The notes beneath the pieces were generated by a model. That model worked only from the letters and a program-made list of their open reading frames with translations. It was not told where the DNA came from and searched no databases. Source: Bacillota bacterium (GTDB lineage Bacteria; Bacillota; Clostridia; Lachnospirales; Lachnospiraceae). Taken from it: a stretch of 64,000 bases of DNA. Numbering within the stretch: position 1 is the stretch's first letter; each line of letters opens with the position of its first letter. Positions 55,562 through 63,709 of the stretch are shown in pieces. The position numbers and the translations under genes were made by a program. Where the stretch lies: the NCBI GenBank assembly GCA_023414875.1, contig JAEZMV010000016.1, forward strand, positions 167,496 to 231,495. Reading direction: 5' to 3'.

Positions 55562-56578
55562 ATGAAAGCATTGTTTATCGGTGGAACCGGTACGATCAGC
55601 ACAGCCATCACTGAGCTAGCACCATTATGTGGAATTGAACTCTATTTATTAAATCGTGGGAATAATAGCTCTCTCGTTCCTGCCGGAGTTAAAGTAATCG
55701 AAGCTGATATTAATAGAGAAGAGGAAGTTCGAGAAAAACTGAAGGACCATACCTTTGATGTTGTTGCAGAGTTTATTGCATATGATACTGATGCTATCAA
55801 ACGGGATATCCGATTATTCAGCAAAAAAACAAAGCAATACATTTTTATCAGCTCCGCTTCTGCTTATCAAAAACCCTTATCCAGTCCATTCATAACAGAG
55901 AGTACCCCTTTATATAACCCCTACTGGGAGTATTCCCGTAATAAGATAGCCTGTGAAGAGTATTTGATGGAGGAATACCGCAAAAATAATTTTCCAATCA
56001 CAATCGTACGTCCCAGCCATACATATGGTAATAATAATGTACCTCTGGCTATCCATGGAAGAAACGGAAGCTATAGCGTGATCAACCGAATTAAAAATGG
56101 AAAGAAGGTTATAGTACATGGAGATGGGAATTCTCTTTGGACCTTAACTCATAATTCAGATTTTACAAAAGCTTTTATTGGTCTCATGGGTAATATTCAT
56201 GCAATCGGAGAAGCCATTCATATCACCTCTGATGAGAGCCTCTCCTGGAATCAGATTTATGATATCATCGGAGCTGCTGTAGGTGTGAGACCTCAGGTTG
56301 TTCATATTCCCTCCGATACCCTTGCAAAAGCAAGTGAAGGGTTTATTGGCAGCCTGCTGGGTGATAAAGCCCATACCGTTATCTTTGACAATGCAAAGGT
56401 TAAGCGTCTCGTACCTGGCTTCCATGCTACCGTCCGTTTTGATCAGGGCGTAAGAACTACATTGGCATATATTGAAGCGCATCCAGAGCTGCAAAAACCC
56501 GATCCGGATTTTGATACCTGGACCGATCAGATGATCGCTGCCTATGAAGCATTTGGTAGCAATATTCCAACTTATTAA
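55562..56578 (+). CDS. NAD-dependent epimerase/dehydratase (atypical SDR)
   Basis: A 338-residue extended short-chain dehydrogenase. The Rossmann motif GGTGTISTAI at the N-terminus, ISSASAYQKP and the YSRNK catalytic Tyr-Lys pair (about residue 125) are visible. Similar proteins resemble the isoflavone-reductase-like and RNA-binding CSP41-type atypical SDRs. Reaction unknown. It lies between a GNAT and a HAD gene, all plus strand. Confidence 0.88.
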   Translation: MKALFIGGTGTISTAITELAPLCGIELYLLNRGNNSSLVPAGVKVIEADINREEEVREKLKDHTFDVVAEFIAYDTDAIKRDIRLFSKKTKQYIFISSASAYQKPLSSPFITESTPLYNPYWEYSRNKIACEEYLMEEYRKNNFPITIVRPSHTYGNNNVPLAIHGRNGSYSVINRIKNGKKVIVHGDGNSLWTLTHNSDFTKAFIGLMGNIHAIGEAIHITSDESLSWNQIYDIIGAAVGVRPQVVHIPSDTLAKASEGFIGSLLGDKAHTVIFDNAKVKRLVPGFHATVRFDQGVRTTLAYIEAHPELQKPDPDFDTWTDQMIAAYEAFGSNIPTY

Positions 56579-56618
56579 TGGAGCTTTCTGTTAGCTAAAA
56601 TACAATTAAGGAGCACAT

Positions 56619-57455
56619 ATGAAAAAACTCTATATTTCTGATTTAGACGGTACACTGCTTCAACCAAGTGTAGAGCTGTCAAGTACAACCATAGAGATCC
56701 TCAATCATCTGCTTCAACAGGGAATGTTATTTTCTGTTGCCACTGCCAGATCCATTGCTTCAGTAAAAACAATTTTAAAGGATGTAAAACTATCCTTGCC
56801 AATTATCCTTATGAATGGCGTATGTATTTATGATTTAGGCAAAGATGACTACATCAAGGTTGAGACCTTTCCTAAGGAAAGCTCTGATTGTTTATTGTCC
56901 ATAATAAAGGAATATCAACTAAAAGGCTTTGCCTACACGATTAAGAATGGTACCATGTCTACCTATTATGAGGATCTAAACAGCAAAGCACTGAATGATT
57001 TCTATCAAGAGCGTGTTGATCGATATGGTAAAAAATTTATTCAAATTAATGATTTTTCTTCTTTATCCGGTGAACCGATCATTTATTTTTCGTTGATGGA
57101 TCGTAAGGAAGTTCTGGAACCCATGTTCCAGAAATTTAGTAAAATTACCGAGCTAAACTGTACCTTTTATAAGGATAATTACTCACCTGAATACTGGTAT
57201 TTAGAAACCTTTAGTAAGACTGCCTCAAAATATCATGCCGTAGAATATCTACGCTCCTATTTGAAGTTAGATTCTATCACATGCTTCGGAGATAACCGTA
57301 ACGATCTTCCTCTTTTTGAAGCCAGTGATTATAAAATAGCCGTAGATAATGCAGTTGCTGAGCTGAAGGAAAAGGCTGATTTAATCATTGGACCAAATTA
57401 TGAAGACGGAGTAGCCACCTGGCTTATGAACAACGTGATTAAAGGTACTCCATAA
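56619..57455 (+). CDS. Cof-type HAD-IIB phosphatase
   Basis: A 278-residue HAD hydrolase. DLDGTLLQPS holds the nucleophile Asp, ATARSIASV and LMNGVCIYD follow, a type IIB cap lies in the middle, and GDNRNDLPLFEASD holds the late Asp pair. Substrate likely a sugar phosphate or cofactor phosphate. Its end overlaps the convergent HAD gene by 17 bases. Confidence 0.93.
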   Translation: MKKLYISDLDGTLLQPSVELSSTTIEILNHLLQQGMLFSVATARSIASVKTILKDVKLSLPIILMNGVCIYDLGKDDYIKVETFPKESSDCLLSIIKEYQLKGFAYTIKNGTMSTYYEDLNSKALNDFYQERVDRYGKKFIQINDFSSLSGEPIIYFSLMDRKEVLEPMFQKFSKITELNCTFYKDNYSPEYWYLETFSKTASKYHAVEYLRSYLKLDSITCFGDNRNDLPLFEASDYKIAVDNAVAELKEKADLIIGPNYEDGVATWLMNNVIKGTP

Positions 57456-58086
57456 CATCTTTCAGCCGTGAAATATAAATTCCGTTGTACTCCATATGCT
57501 CATCCGGATTATTCGTAATCCAGATGGGCTTTATATTTGCCCCAATTGCCCCCGCAATGTCATTGGGATAATGATCGCCAACAAACACCGCTTCCTCCGG
57601 TTTTACTCCCAAACGCTCACAGGACAATCCAAAAATACGAGGATCCGGTTTCTCTACTCCAACCTCCCCGGATACAATAATATCATCAAAATAATCGGTT
57701 ATTTTAACCGTTTCAATCTTATCTCTTTGTACGGAAGAATATCCATTTGTAATTATTCCAAGCTTATACCTGGTCTTTAGAGCTTTAAGAACCTCATATA
57801 CCTCAGGAAATGGTATCGCTAATTTACCAAAAAGTTGATTTCTTTCCCTGATAAACTCCTCTATCGTAAGCGGCAGTTTCCAAAACTTATTTAGTTTAGG
57901 TATAAAATTACGAATTCCACCATACCCATTGGCATCAATCTCCACCATATAATCTAATAAATCTGCCTTTGTCCCCTCATATGGGTATTCAGTTGCGTAT
58001 TTATTAAGTAAATATTCACAAAATCTCAGAAATGATTCTTTCCGACTAATCAGTGTCTCATCTACATCAAATATAACTGCTTTCAT
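57439..58086 (-). CDS. HAD-superfamily hydrolase (YjjG/GS1-like)
   Basis: A 215-residue HAD protein with an all-helical type I cap. Motif I VIFDVDETLISRKE, motif II IITNGYSS, then the Lys of VGVEKPDPRIF and motif IV FVGDHYPNDIAGA are clear. Related proteins are noncanonical pyrimidine nucleotidases or haloacid-type phosphatases. It is convergent with the Cof-type gene. Confidence 0.92.
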   Translation of the reverse strand: MKAVIFDVDETLISRKESFLRFCEYLLNKYATEYPYEGTKADLLDYMVEIDANGYGGIRNFIPKLNKFWKLPLTIEEFIRERNQLFGKLAIPFPEVYEVLKALKTRYKLGIITNGYSSVQRDKIETVKITDYFDDIIVSGEVGVEKPDPRIFGLSCERLGVKPEEAVFVGDHYPNDIAGAIGANIKPIWITNNPDEHMEYNGIYISRLKDVMEYL

Positions 58087-58125
58087 ATTAATTCATATCC
58101 TCACTTTATCAACTAATTAATTGAT

Positions 58126-58270
58126 TACGCGTATTTAAATGCGTTTCGCGTCGAGTGCGCATCCAAAAGCGAACTACGGTTCGCTTTGCAAAGATGCTTT
58201 TATTCAATAGGACGAAATTTCCTATTGAATAAAAAAGGCGCATCGCACATTCTAAGAATGTGTAATGCGT
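58126..58270. repeat. compound palindromic intergenic element
   Basis: Three stem-loops lie side by side: AAAGCGAAC/GTTCGCTTT (58166-58187), a 15-base perfect stem TTTTATTCAATAGGA (58198-58212 with 58220-58234) and CACATTCT/AGAATGTG (58246-58262). Flanking copies of GCGCAT pair with GATGC and ATGCG to close the first and third hairpins. The GC content of the outer parts differs from the local DNA. None has a clean T-tract, so this looks more like a dispersed palindromic repeat than a simple terminator, between asnA and the HAD gene. Confidence 0.6.
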
Positions 58271-58305
58271 TCTTTCTTCCGGTTAATGAATAAAACCATA
58301 CTTGC

Positions 58306-59313
58306 CTATAACAGAGGAATACCTTTTTTATCTGCTTCTTCTAATACATCCGTTGGCCAGATAGATGATTGTACTTCCCCGATATGTGCTTTACGAAGGT
58401 AAAACATACATATTCTTGATTGACCAATACCTCCACCGATTGTATATGGCAGTTCTTTATTGATTAATGATTTCTGGAAGGGTAACTCAGCACGATCCAT
58501 ACAGCCGCTGATTTTCAATTGTTCCACTAAGGAATCCTCATCAACACGGATACCCATTGAGGATAACTCAAGAGCAAGGTCAAGAACAGGATAATATACA
58601 ATAATATCTCCATTCAATTTCCAATCATCATAATCAGGTGCTCTGCCATCATGACGCTCTCCGGAAGCTAAAGCTCCACCAATTTGCATAATAAATACTG
58701 CACCTTTTTCTTTTGCAATTATGTGCTCCCTTTCCTTTGGAGTTTGGTCAGGATATTTGTCTTCCAGTTCCTGAGATGTTACGAAATAGATGTCTTCAGG
58801 AAGTATTTCTTTTATATAATCATATTTGGCTGCAATATATTTCTCTGTGTTTTTTAAAGCCTCATATACTTTTCTAACAATATCCTGTAAGGTCACGGTT
58901 GTTCGCTCTTCCTTAGCAATGATTTTTTCCCAATCCCATTGGTCAACATAAATCGAGTGAATATTGTCCGTTTCCTCATCTCTTCGGATTGCACTCATAT
59001 CCGTATATAAACCTTCGCCATTGGCAAATCCATAACGCTTTAATGCTTGTCTCTTCCATTTTGCAAGGGAATGTACAATCTCCACCATTGCATCATTTTG
59101 CTCTTTTACACCAAAGCTTACAGGTCTTTCCACTCCGTTCAAATTATCATTCAAACCAGTCTCCGGTTTTACGAATAATGGAGCAGATACTCTGGTTAGA
59201 TTTAATTGTTTTGCTAATTCTCTCTCAAAAAAGTCCTTTACATATTTGATACCAATCTCAGTTTCTTTAATATCAATATGAGCACGATAACCTTCCGGGA
59301 TAATTAACTTCAT
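58306..59313 (-). CDS. asnA: aspartate--ammonia ligase
   Basis: Ammonia-dependent asparagine synthetase, a class II aminoacyl-tRNA-synthetase-like enzyme of 335 residues. Motifs include RVSAPLFV, RPVSFGVKE, SIYVDQWDWEKI, QIGGALASGERHDGRAPDYDDW and GGGIGQSRICM. I chose the ATG at 59313 because GGGAGG lies 7 nt upstream. The enzyme uses ammonia, unlike AsnB. Confidence 0.97.
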   Translation of the reverse strand: MKLIIPEGYRAHIDIKETEIGIKYVKDFFERELAKQLNLTRVSAPLFVKPETGLNDNLNGVERPVSFGVKEQNDAMVEIVHSLAKWKRQALKRYGFANGEGLYTDMSAIRRDEETDNIHSIYVDQWDWEKIIAKEERTTVTLQDIVRKVYEALKNTEKYIAAKYDYIKEILPEDIYFVTSQELEDKYPDQTPKEREHIIAKEKGAVFIMQIGGALASGERHDGRAPDYDDWKLNGDIIVYYPVLDLALELSSMGIRVDEDSLVEQLKISGCMDRAELPFQKSLINKELPYTIGGGIGQSRICMFYLRKAHIGEVQSSIWPTDVLEEADKKGIPLL

Positions 59314-59448
59314 TGTCAAACCTCCCAATCACATTTTTTAGCAGGGTATTGCTTAAAAATCTCTTATAAATATGCTATGTAGCACATTTTACAATTTAAT
59401 TCCTACTTTGTCAATAAAATCACCTATTCGAGATTTTGGCTCTTTCGA

Positions 59449-59766
59449 TCACTGATTCTGTCTTTTTAATTCATAGATATCACTGTATACCATCATCATA
59501 ATACTAAATGCCTCATCACTTATCAAGTTTAATTGATGTGCATATTCTACCATAAAGCAGGTATATGCTACAAATTTGAAATGACCAAATAGAAGTTCAA
59601 ACTTCTCGGTATCATAGTACTTTTTAATAATATTCCAACTATAATTACTTAATTCAATGATATCATTATCCGATTGCTTTTTTAGCAGTTCCATCATTTC
59701 ATCCAACTTGTTTTCTACAAACAGTCCCTTTAAATCAGCATCCAGTTGTCCCAGCTCTTCATTCAT
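59449..59766 (-). CDS. small helical hypothetical protein
   Basis: A 105-residue acidic protein (MNEELGQLDADLKGLF) likely all-helical, with no cysteine-rich or membrane segment. The ATG at 59766 has GGAGGG 6 nt upstream. No family recognised. The gene lies upstream of asnA on the same strand with a gap of 135 bases. Confidence 0.6.
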   Translation of the reverse strand: MNEELGQLDADLKGLFVENKLDEMMELLKKQSDNDIIELSNYSWNIIKKYYDTEKFELLFGHFKFVAYTCFMVEYAHQLNLISDEAFSIMMMVYSDIYELKRQNQ

Positions 59767-59887
59767 ATGATTCCCTCCAGACATTTTTTTTTAAGATTAT
59801 TATCCGACTAACTAAATATTTTATCGTAAACCACAACTTGCATTTTATCATGGCCAAGAAGTCTTTTACAAGAATAATATCTAAAAA

Positions 59888-59930
59888 CCTCCCATTTGAT
59901 CGACTTAATAATAAGTATATCATGGGAGGC
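59888..59930 (-). terminator. terminator of the lipoprotein gene
   Basis: CCTCCCAT (59888-59895) with ATGGGAGG (59922-59929) and an inner stem; on the minus strand it is followed by TTTTTAG. It ends the transcript from 60602. Confidence 0.85.
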
Positions 59931-59975
59931 TATGATTGGTATAAAGCTATTTAATTTCATTATTCTTAATTTCTT

Positions 59976-60602
59976 CTATTGTGCTTTTACTTCCTTTTTA
60001 CCGGTAATCTTACTAGTTTCATCCATAATAAAGGAATCCATATACTCCTGCTTTGTAAAATATACATTTCCCTCGATTACCTGATCTACTAATTCAAAGT
60101 CAGCTACCTCCACATACACGTCACCCTTAAAGGTTCCTTTTTGAATACTTGCTTTGGGGCTTCTGATTGTAATCTTTGGGGCTGTCAATGTATACCTTTC
60201 TGTAACAACACGATTTGCGTCCTGAGTATAGAGCGCGATCTTACGCTGGATAATGTCTTTACCTGCATCATCCTTTTTACCGTTCGTGTACTCACCTTCC
60301 AGAACTAGGTCCTGATTAACTGACAAATCGTTTAACAGACATATAATCCAGGTACCTTTAGCACTGATTGCATTCAAAAATGCTGCCTCATCTGAGACAA
60401 TAGAGGCTGTTGTCACTACATCAGTACTTGGGGCTTGTGTAGGTGAAACCTCTGCCGTAGTTGTTACACTTGGGGCATTTGTTGTAGGAGCTATAGAAGG
60501 AGATACTGATGGATTACCATTACCTGTATTATCTTTTTTACCACATCCGGCTAGTAATACTCCAAATAGTAATAATGTAAAAAGTGTTACTTTAATTTTC
60601 AT
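59976..60602 (-). CDS. secreted lipoprotein with a Ser/Thr/Pro-rich linker
   Basis: A 208-residue lipoprotein. Signal peptide with lipobox LLAGC (Cys at about residue 20), then a low-complexity linker of Pro, Ser, Thr and Ala (about residues 28-65), then a domain of about 140 residues with repeated beta-strand-like segments (SIQKGTFKGDVYVEVAD, DQVIEGNVYFTKQEYMD). The strand repeats suggest a right-handed beta-helix or polymer-forming fold, which is inference. Function unknown. The ATG follows GGAGG. Confidence 0.75.
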   Translation of the reverse strand: MKIKVTLFTLLLFGVLLAGCGKKDNTGNGNPSVSPSIAPTTNAPSVTTTAEVSPTQAPSTDVVTTASIVSDEAAFLNAISAKGTWIICLLNDLSVNQDLVLEGEYTNGKKDDAGKDIIQRKIALYTQDANRVVTERYTLTAPKITIRSPKASIQKGTFKGDVYVEVADFELVDQVIEGNVYFTKQEYMDSFIMDETSKITGKKEVKAQ

Positions 60603-60873
60603 TTATAATCCTCCTTGGGAATAGTATGTTATAAATTTCATTAATTACATTATTTCCAAGTTAATTAAAATAATACAAATGAAAGCTGATAAGATTAATT
60701 TTATAGTAAATCAATCCAATTATAATAATGAAGCTAACACCAATACTACTTATCGTTGTTAAGGTAATACTCCGATATTTGCTCTTTATATAAACAACTC
60801 AATTCCTCAAATAGTAACATATGGTATATTACCGAATATGATATTAATAGTAAAATGAAAAGGAAGTGATTCT

Positions 60874-61443
60874 TTGGCCATTAAAATATTTATAGATCAG
60901 GGCCATAATCCTGCCGGTTATCATAATTCCGGGGCTGTGGGTAATGGATTGGTAGAATCAGATATTACCTTTCAGGTAGGCGTTTATCTGGCTAATCTAT
61001 TGAATAATGATCCAAGGTTTGAAGCCAGATTATCCAGGCCTACTCCGACCACTGTACTGGGTACAACCAATGCTACAAGCCTTGCAGAGAGGGTACGAAT
61101 GGCAAATGAATGGCCTGCGGATTACTTTATCAGCATCCACTGTAATGCTAATCCAAATCCTGCTATCAACGGTACTGAAATATATCTATATCAATTTTAT
61201 ACTCAGGCTAATTGGTTGGCTCAACAAATAATGATTGGAATTACACAAAATGTCGGAACAAGGAATAACGGAATTCGTTTAAATCCCATACTTTATGTAT
61301 TACGCAGAACTCAGATGCCTGCATTATTAGTTGAATTGGGTTACCTTACTAACTTTTCAGATGCACAGAAGCTTCGTGATAACCAATATGGATTTGCATA
61401 TGGAATGTTCATAGGTATCATGAGGTACTTTGGTTTTGCGTAA
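60874..61443 (+). CDS. N-acetylmuramoyl-L-alanine amidase (Amidase_3)
   Basis: A 189-residue zinc amidase that cuts the MurNAc-L-Ala bond. The metal ligands are in FIDQGHN (His), ESDIT (Glu) and SIHCNAN (His), and the catalytic Glu is in LLVELGYLTN. There is no signal peptide, so it may be released or act during sporulation or phage-like lysis. Start is a TTG at 60874 with AGGAAG upstream. It is monocistronic. Confidence 0.92.
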   Translation: MAIKIFIDQGHNPAGYHNSGAVGNGLVESDITFQVGVYLANLLNNDPRFEARLSRPTPTTVLGTTNATSLAERVRMANEWPADYFISIHCNANPNPAINGTEIYLYQFYTQANWLAQQIMIGITQNVGTRNNGIRLNPILYVLRRTQMPALLVELGYLTNFSDAQKLRDNQYGFAYGMFIGIMRYFGFA

Positions 61444-61452
61444 ATAAAAGAT

Positions 61453-61505
61453 GAGCCGGTAACTGAATTTTTTCCAAAGGGAAAATCACAGAAACCGGCT
61501 CCAAT
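61453..61505 (+). terminator. terminator after the amidase gene
   Basis: GAGCCGGT (61453-61460) and ACCGGCTC (61494-61501), an 8-base GC-rich stem with a 33-base loop, which itself can pair weakly. The tail AATTATAT is only weakly T-rich. Confidence 0.6.
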
Positions 61506-61548
61506 TATATAAAAATATATTAAAATTAACAATTTATCAATTGAACAC

Positions 61549-61577
61549 TTTACAAACATTAGTTATTATGCTACACT
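61549..61577 (+). promoter_or_regulatory. candidate promoter of the cold-shock gene
   Basis: TTTACA (61549-61554) and TACACT (61572-61577) with a 17-base spacer. The -35 has five of six bases and the -10 four of six. The predicted start near 61584 leaves a leader of about 125 bases with a strong stem-loop before the cold-shock gene. Confidence 0.5.
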
Positions 61578-61610
61578 ATAGAAAGTATTTTAATTGTCAT
61601 GTATGAACTC

Positions 61611-61668
61611 ACATATTTTTGTAAGTCATTACACGTTTAATGATTTACGAAAATATGTGATTTTTTAT
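61611..61668 (+). terminator. leader stem-loop with T-tract upstream of the cold-shock gene
   Basis: A 21-base imperfect stem (ACATATTTTTGTAAGTCATTA at 61611-61631 with its near-complement at 61638-61658, loop of six bases) followed by GATTTTTTATC. It has the form of an intrinsic terminator but stands between the predicted promoter and the gene, so it may act as an attenuator or temperature-sensitive leader. Confidence 0.7.
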
Positions 61669-61709
61669 CTATACTAAAATACAATAAAATAATTTAGGAG
61701 GTATCTTTC

Positions 61710-61913
61710 ATGAACAAAGGTACAGTAAAGTGGTTTAACGCACAAAAAGGATTTGGATTTATTACAAACGATAACGGTGGAGAAGATGTATTTGTACATT
61801 TTTCTGGTATCGCTTCCAACGGCTTCAAGACTTTAGAAGAAGGTCAAAAAGTTACATTTGACTTAGAAAAAGGTCAACGTGGAATGCAGGCTGTTAACGT
61901 TACTATCGCTTAA
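61710..61913 (+). CDS. cold-shock protein, CspA family
   Basis: A 67-residue single-stranded nucleic acid chaperone with RNP1 KGFGFI and RNP2 VFVHF, and the conserved start MNKGTVKWFNAQKG. It melts RNA secondary structure at low temperature. The gene has its own leader and is followed by a terminator. The ATG follows AGGAGG. Confidence 0.97.
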   Translation: MNKGTVKWFNAQKGFGFITNDNGGEDVFVHFSGIASNGFKTLEEGQKVTFDLEKGQRGMQAVNVTIA

Positions 61914-61940
61914 TTAGTCTAAACTCAAGTGAAACCAATA

Positions 61941-62012
61941 GGGGCTGTTGAAAATAATTGTGATCTTTTCCATGAATAGATCAGCAAGGGTATTTCAACA
62001 GCCCTTTACTTA
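61941..62012 (+). terminator. terminator of the cold-shock gene
   Basis: GGGGCTGTTGAAA at 61941-61953 pairs with TTTCAACAGCCC ending at 62004, enclosing a further GATC stem; CTTTACTTATTTCTTTT follows. The 5' arm matches the GGCTGTTG-type arms of the terminators at 47483 and 63710. Confidence 0.75.
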
Positions 62013-62128
62013 TTTCTTTTAAATTATTACTGGTAAAATGTGTTTATATGTGGTAATATTACGAACGGATAGTAATTTATACTATTATTGTAGCGTGGTC
62101 CTGTTTTTATGAAAGGAGATTTTTTTAT

Positions 62129-62155
62129 ATGAGAAGACATATTATCAATGCGTAG
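62129..62155 (+). CDS. 8-codon leader ORF upstream of the CD3324-family gene
   Basis: ATG AGA AGA CAT ATT ATC AAT GCG TAG encodes MRRHIINA. An AAAGGAG lies 10 nt upstream. The stop is at the base of the following stem-loop (62155-62199). Too short to call a gene by itself; a regulatory leader peptide is an inference from its position 78 bases before the next gene. Confidence 0.4.
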   Translation: MRRHIINA

Positions 62156-62217
62156 CAGAGGCTATCGCATTTATTTAAATAAATAAGAGTAGCCTTTGCA
62201 TAATCCTTAAGATTATA
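62155..62217 (+). promoter_or_regulatory. two stem-loops in the CD3324-family leader
   Basis: First hairpin: GCAGAGGCTA (62155-62164) with TAGCCTTTGC (62190-62199), with an inner TTATTTAAATAA palindrome. Second: ATAATC-CTTAA-GATTAT (about 62200-62216) followed by ATTTT, ending just before the AGGAGGAG ribosome binding site. The pair could control translation or transcription of the next gene. Confidence 0.5.
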
Positions 62218-62233
62218 TTTTAGGAGGAGCAAA

Positions 62234-62518
62234 ATGAGCTATATTAGAGCAGAAATCGTACTGCCGAAGGATCTCTTGAAATTGGTTCAAGAGTATGCTG
62301 ACGGCCAATATCTTTATATCCCAAAGAAAGCTGATAACCGTAAATGCTGGGGTGAGAATACAACCTCTAAACTATTAATACAGCAAAGGGATCGTGAAAT
62401 TTATAGTAAATACTTGAAGGGAATTTCTACCGCTGAATTAGCACAGGAATACTACTTATCCCTGAAAAGTATCCAGCGTATTGTTTTAAAGGAAAGAAGT
62501 GCTTTGTATGAAACATAG
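62234..62518 (+). CDS. CD3324-family protein (Mor-like helix-turn-helix)
   Basis: A 94-residue protein of the family named after Clostridioides difficile CD3324. The first half (MSYIRAEIVLPKDLLKLVQEYADG, YLYIPKKADNRKCWGENT) is the family signature. The second half (YLKGISTAELAQEYYLSLKSIQRIVLKE) reads as a helix-turn-helix of the Mor activator type. DNA binding is inferred. The ATG follows AGGAGGAG. It has its own leader ORF and hairpins. Confidence 0.82.
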   Translation: MSYIRAEIVLPKDLLKLVQEYADGQYLYIPKKADNRKCWGENTTSKLLIQQRDREIYSKYLKGISTAELAQEYYLSLKSIQRIVLKERSALYET

Positions 62519-62784
62519 TAGTTATTGCATATGGCTTTTAATGATTGTAACAGCTTATTACAACTTCTTATTTTCAATCCAAAACACAGTAGCTTTCATC
62601 ATGTATGAATTAATAACCTCTTGGAATAAAGGCAAAACGCGTTTATTTCAGGGGGTTTTTTCTTTCATAATCTATAAAATTATTAATCAGACCGACCTTA
62701 AATTAGTTTCAGAACTGAGATTAAGGTTTTCCTTATTATATTCCTATGTTATTCTAAAGACAAATAATAAGGAGGAACTTCTAT
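62519..62784. other. AT-rich stretch after the CD3324-family gene
   Basis: An overlapping frame (62508-62798) encodes a hydrophobic then basic stretch but lacks a good ribosome binding site, and it passes through the hairpin and the tiny ORF below, so I do not call it. No other gene is seen. Confidence 0.5.
62695..62736 (+). terminator. probable terminator after the CD3324-family gene
   Basis: ACCTTAA (62695-62701) with TTAAGGT (62721-62727) and a weak inner AGTT/AACT stem, then TTTCCTTATT. It lies 177 bases after the CD3324 stop. Confidence 0.6.
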
Positions 62785-62808
62785 ATGACCGATCCTGATC
62801 ACAACTAA
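62785..62808 (+). CDS. 7-codon leader ORF upstream of the DUF1062 region
   Basis: ATG ACC GAT CCT GAT CAC AAC TAA encodes MTDPDHN, with a perfect AAGGAGG 9 nt upstream. Its stop codon overlaps the left arm of the following large stem-loop. A second tiny ORF with a strong ribosome binding site within 700 bases is unusual, but chance cannot be excluded. Confidence 0.4.
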   Translation: MTDPDHN

Positions 62809-62919
62809 CTTTCAAAGTATAACGAATACTCATATCTGTTTGGAACTGCGCTGTTCCTGTTTTTCGTATGTAACGAATTTCAGGAATGAGGGCTTAAAAA
62901 ACATATCTTTGAAAATTAG
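62805..62919 (+). ncRNA. candidate structured leader RNA before the DUF1062 gene
   Basis: An outer stem of about 13 pairs joins CTAACTTTCAAAG (62805-62817) with CTTTGAAAATTAG (62907-62919). Inside are ATAC/GTAT (62826-62829 and 62866-62869) and GGAAC/GTTCC (62842-62846 and 62853-62857) with TGTTTTT after it, a small terminator-like hairpin. No known riboswitch consensus is recognised. The downstream gap to DUF1062 is 209 bases. Confidence 0.4.
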
Positions 62920-63128
62920 TGTGGGCTGTATAGAAGAATGAAGGTATTGCAGTAATTTTACTAATTCTTGTATTTAAAATTAATAATTTACATTTAATAC
63001 CATAATTGTAGTTCATATCGTATCTGTATCCTGGAATTAATGTTTTGCTTCAGTGTTTACACATAGATAATAAATAATTATAATTTAATTTCATAATTCT
63101 ATACGGTCGAGATAAGGAGCGTATAGAA

Positions 63129-63704
63129 ATGCATAACACTATTACCTGGGAAATAATTCCTTTAACCCAACCGGCTGTCATTCGCAATTGCCCCAAGTGT
63201 GGTAATCATGCTGAGTATGAAAACAGTGAAAACTTTAGAGTAAACGCAAATCAGAGCCATATTGATGTATGGCTGATTTATCAATGTAAAAAATGTAAAA
63301 GCACATGGAATATGGAGATTCATTCGAGAGTTCACTCCAGATCTATAGATAGAGATTTATATCAGAAATATATTATGAATGACAAGGAGCTTGCGAAGCA
63401 ATATGCGTTTGATGTCGCAGCTCATAGTAAAAATAAATCTATTTTAAGCTTCGATAATATTTTATATCAGATCAATGCTAATAAATCTACCCTTCCAAAG
63501 ACTAACGAAGTAATTAACATCGAATTAATTTGTAACTATCCTTTGGATATTCGTTTGGATAAAATTATCAGCAAGCAGCTTGGAATATCTCGTGAGCTTG
63601 TGAAAAAAATGGGTAAGGAAGGAAATATCTTCTGTGCTGGTATTAAAGATATCAGTAAAGCTAAGGTAAAGAACAAAATGATTTTAACAATTAATCAAGC
63701 TTAA
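63129..63704 (+). CDS. DUF1062 domain-containing protein
   Basis: A 191-residue protein of the uncharacterised DUF1062 family, recognised from the start TWEIIPLTQPAVIRNCPKCG and the later CKKCKSTWN. The two CxxC pairs (residues about 24-27 and 58-61) form a zinc ribbon. The C-terminal part (DKIISKQLGISRELVKKM) looks like an S4-type RNA-binding motif, which is inference. The ATG follows AAGGAG. Function unknown. Confidence 0.85.
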   Translation: MHNTITWEIIPLTQPAVIRNCPKCGNHAEYENSENFRVNANQSHIDVWLIYQCKKCKSTWNMEIHSRVHSRSIDRDLYQKYIMNDKELAKQYAFDVAAHSKNKSILSFDNILYQINANKSTLPKTNEVINIELICNYPLDIRLDKIISKQLGISRELVKKMGKEGNIFCAGIKDISKAKVKNKMILTINQA

Positions 63705-63709
63705 AACTA

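Noticed and set aside
62499..62798. 99-codon plus-strand frame overlapping the end of the CD3324-family gene
   Set aside because: It lacks a well-placed ribosome binding site, and it passes through a terminator-like hairpin and the better-supported 7-codon ORF.
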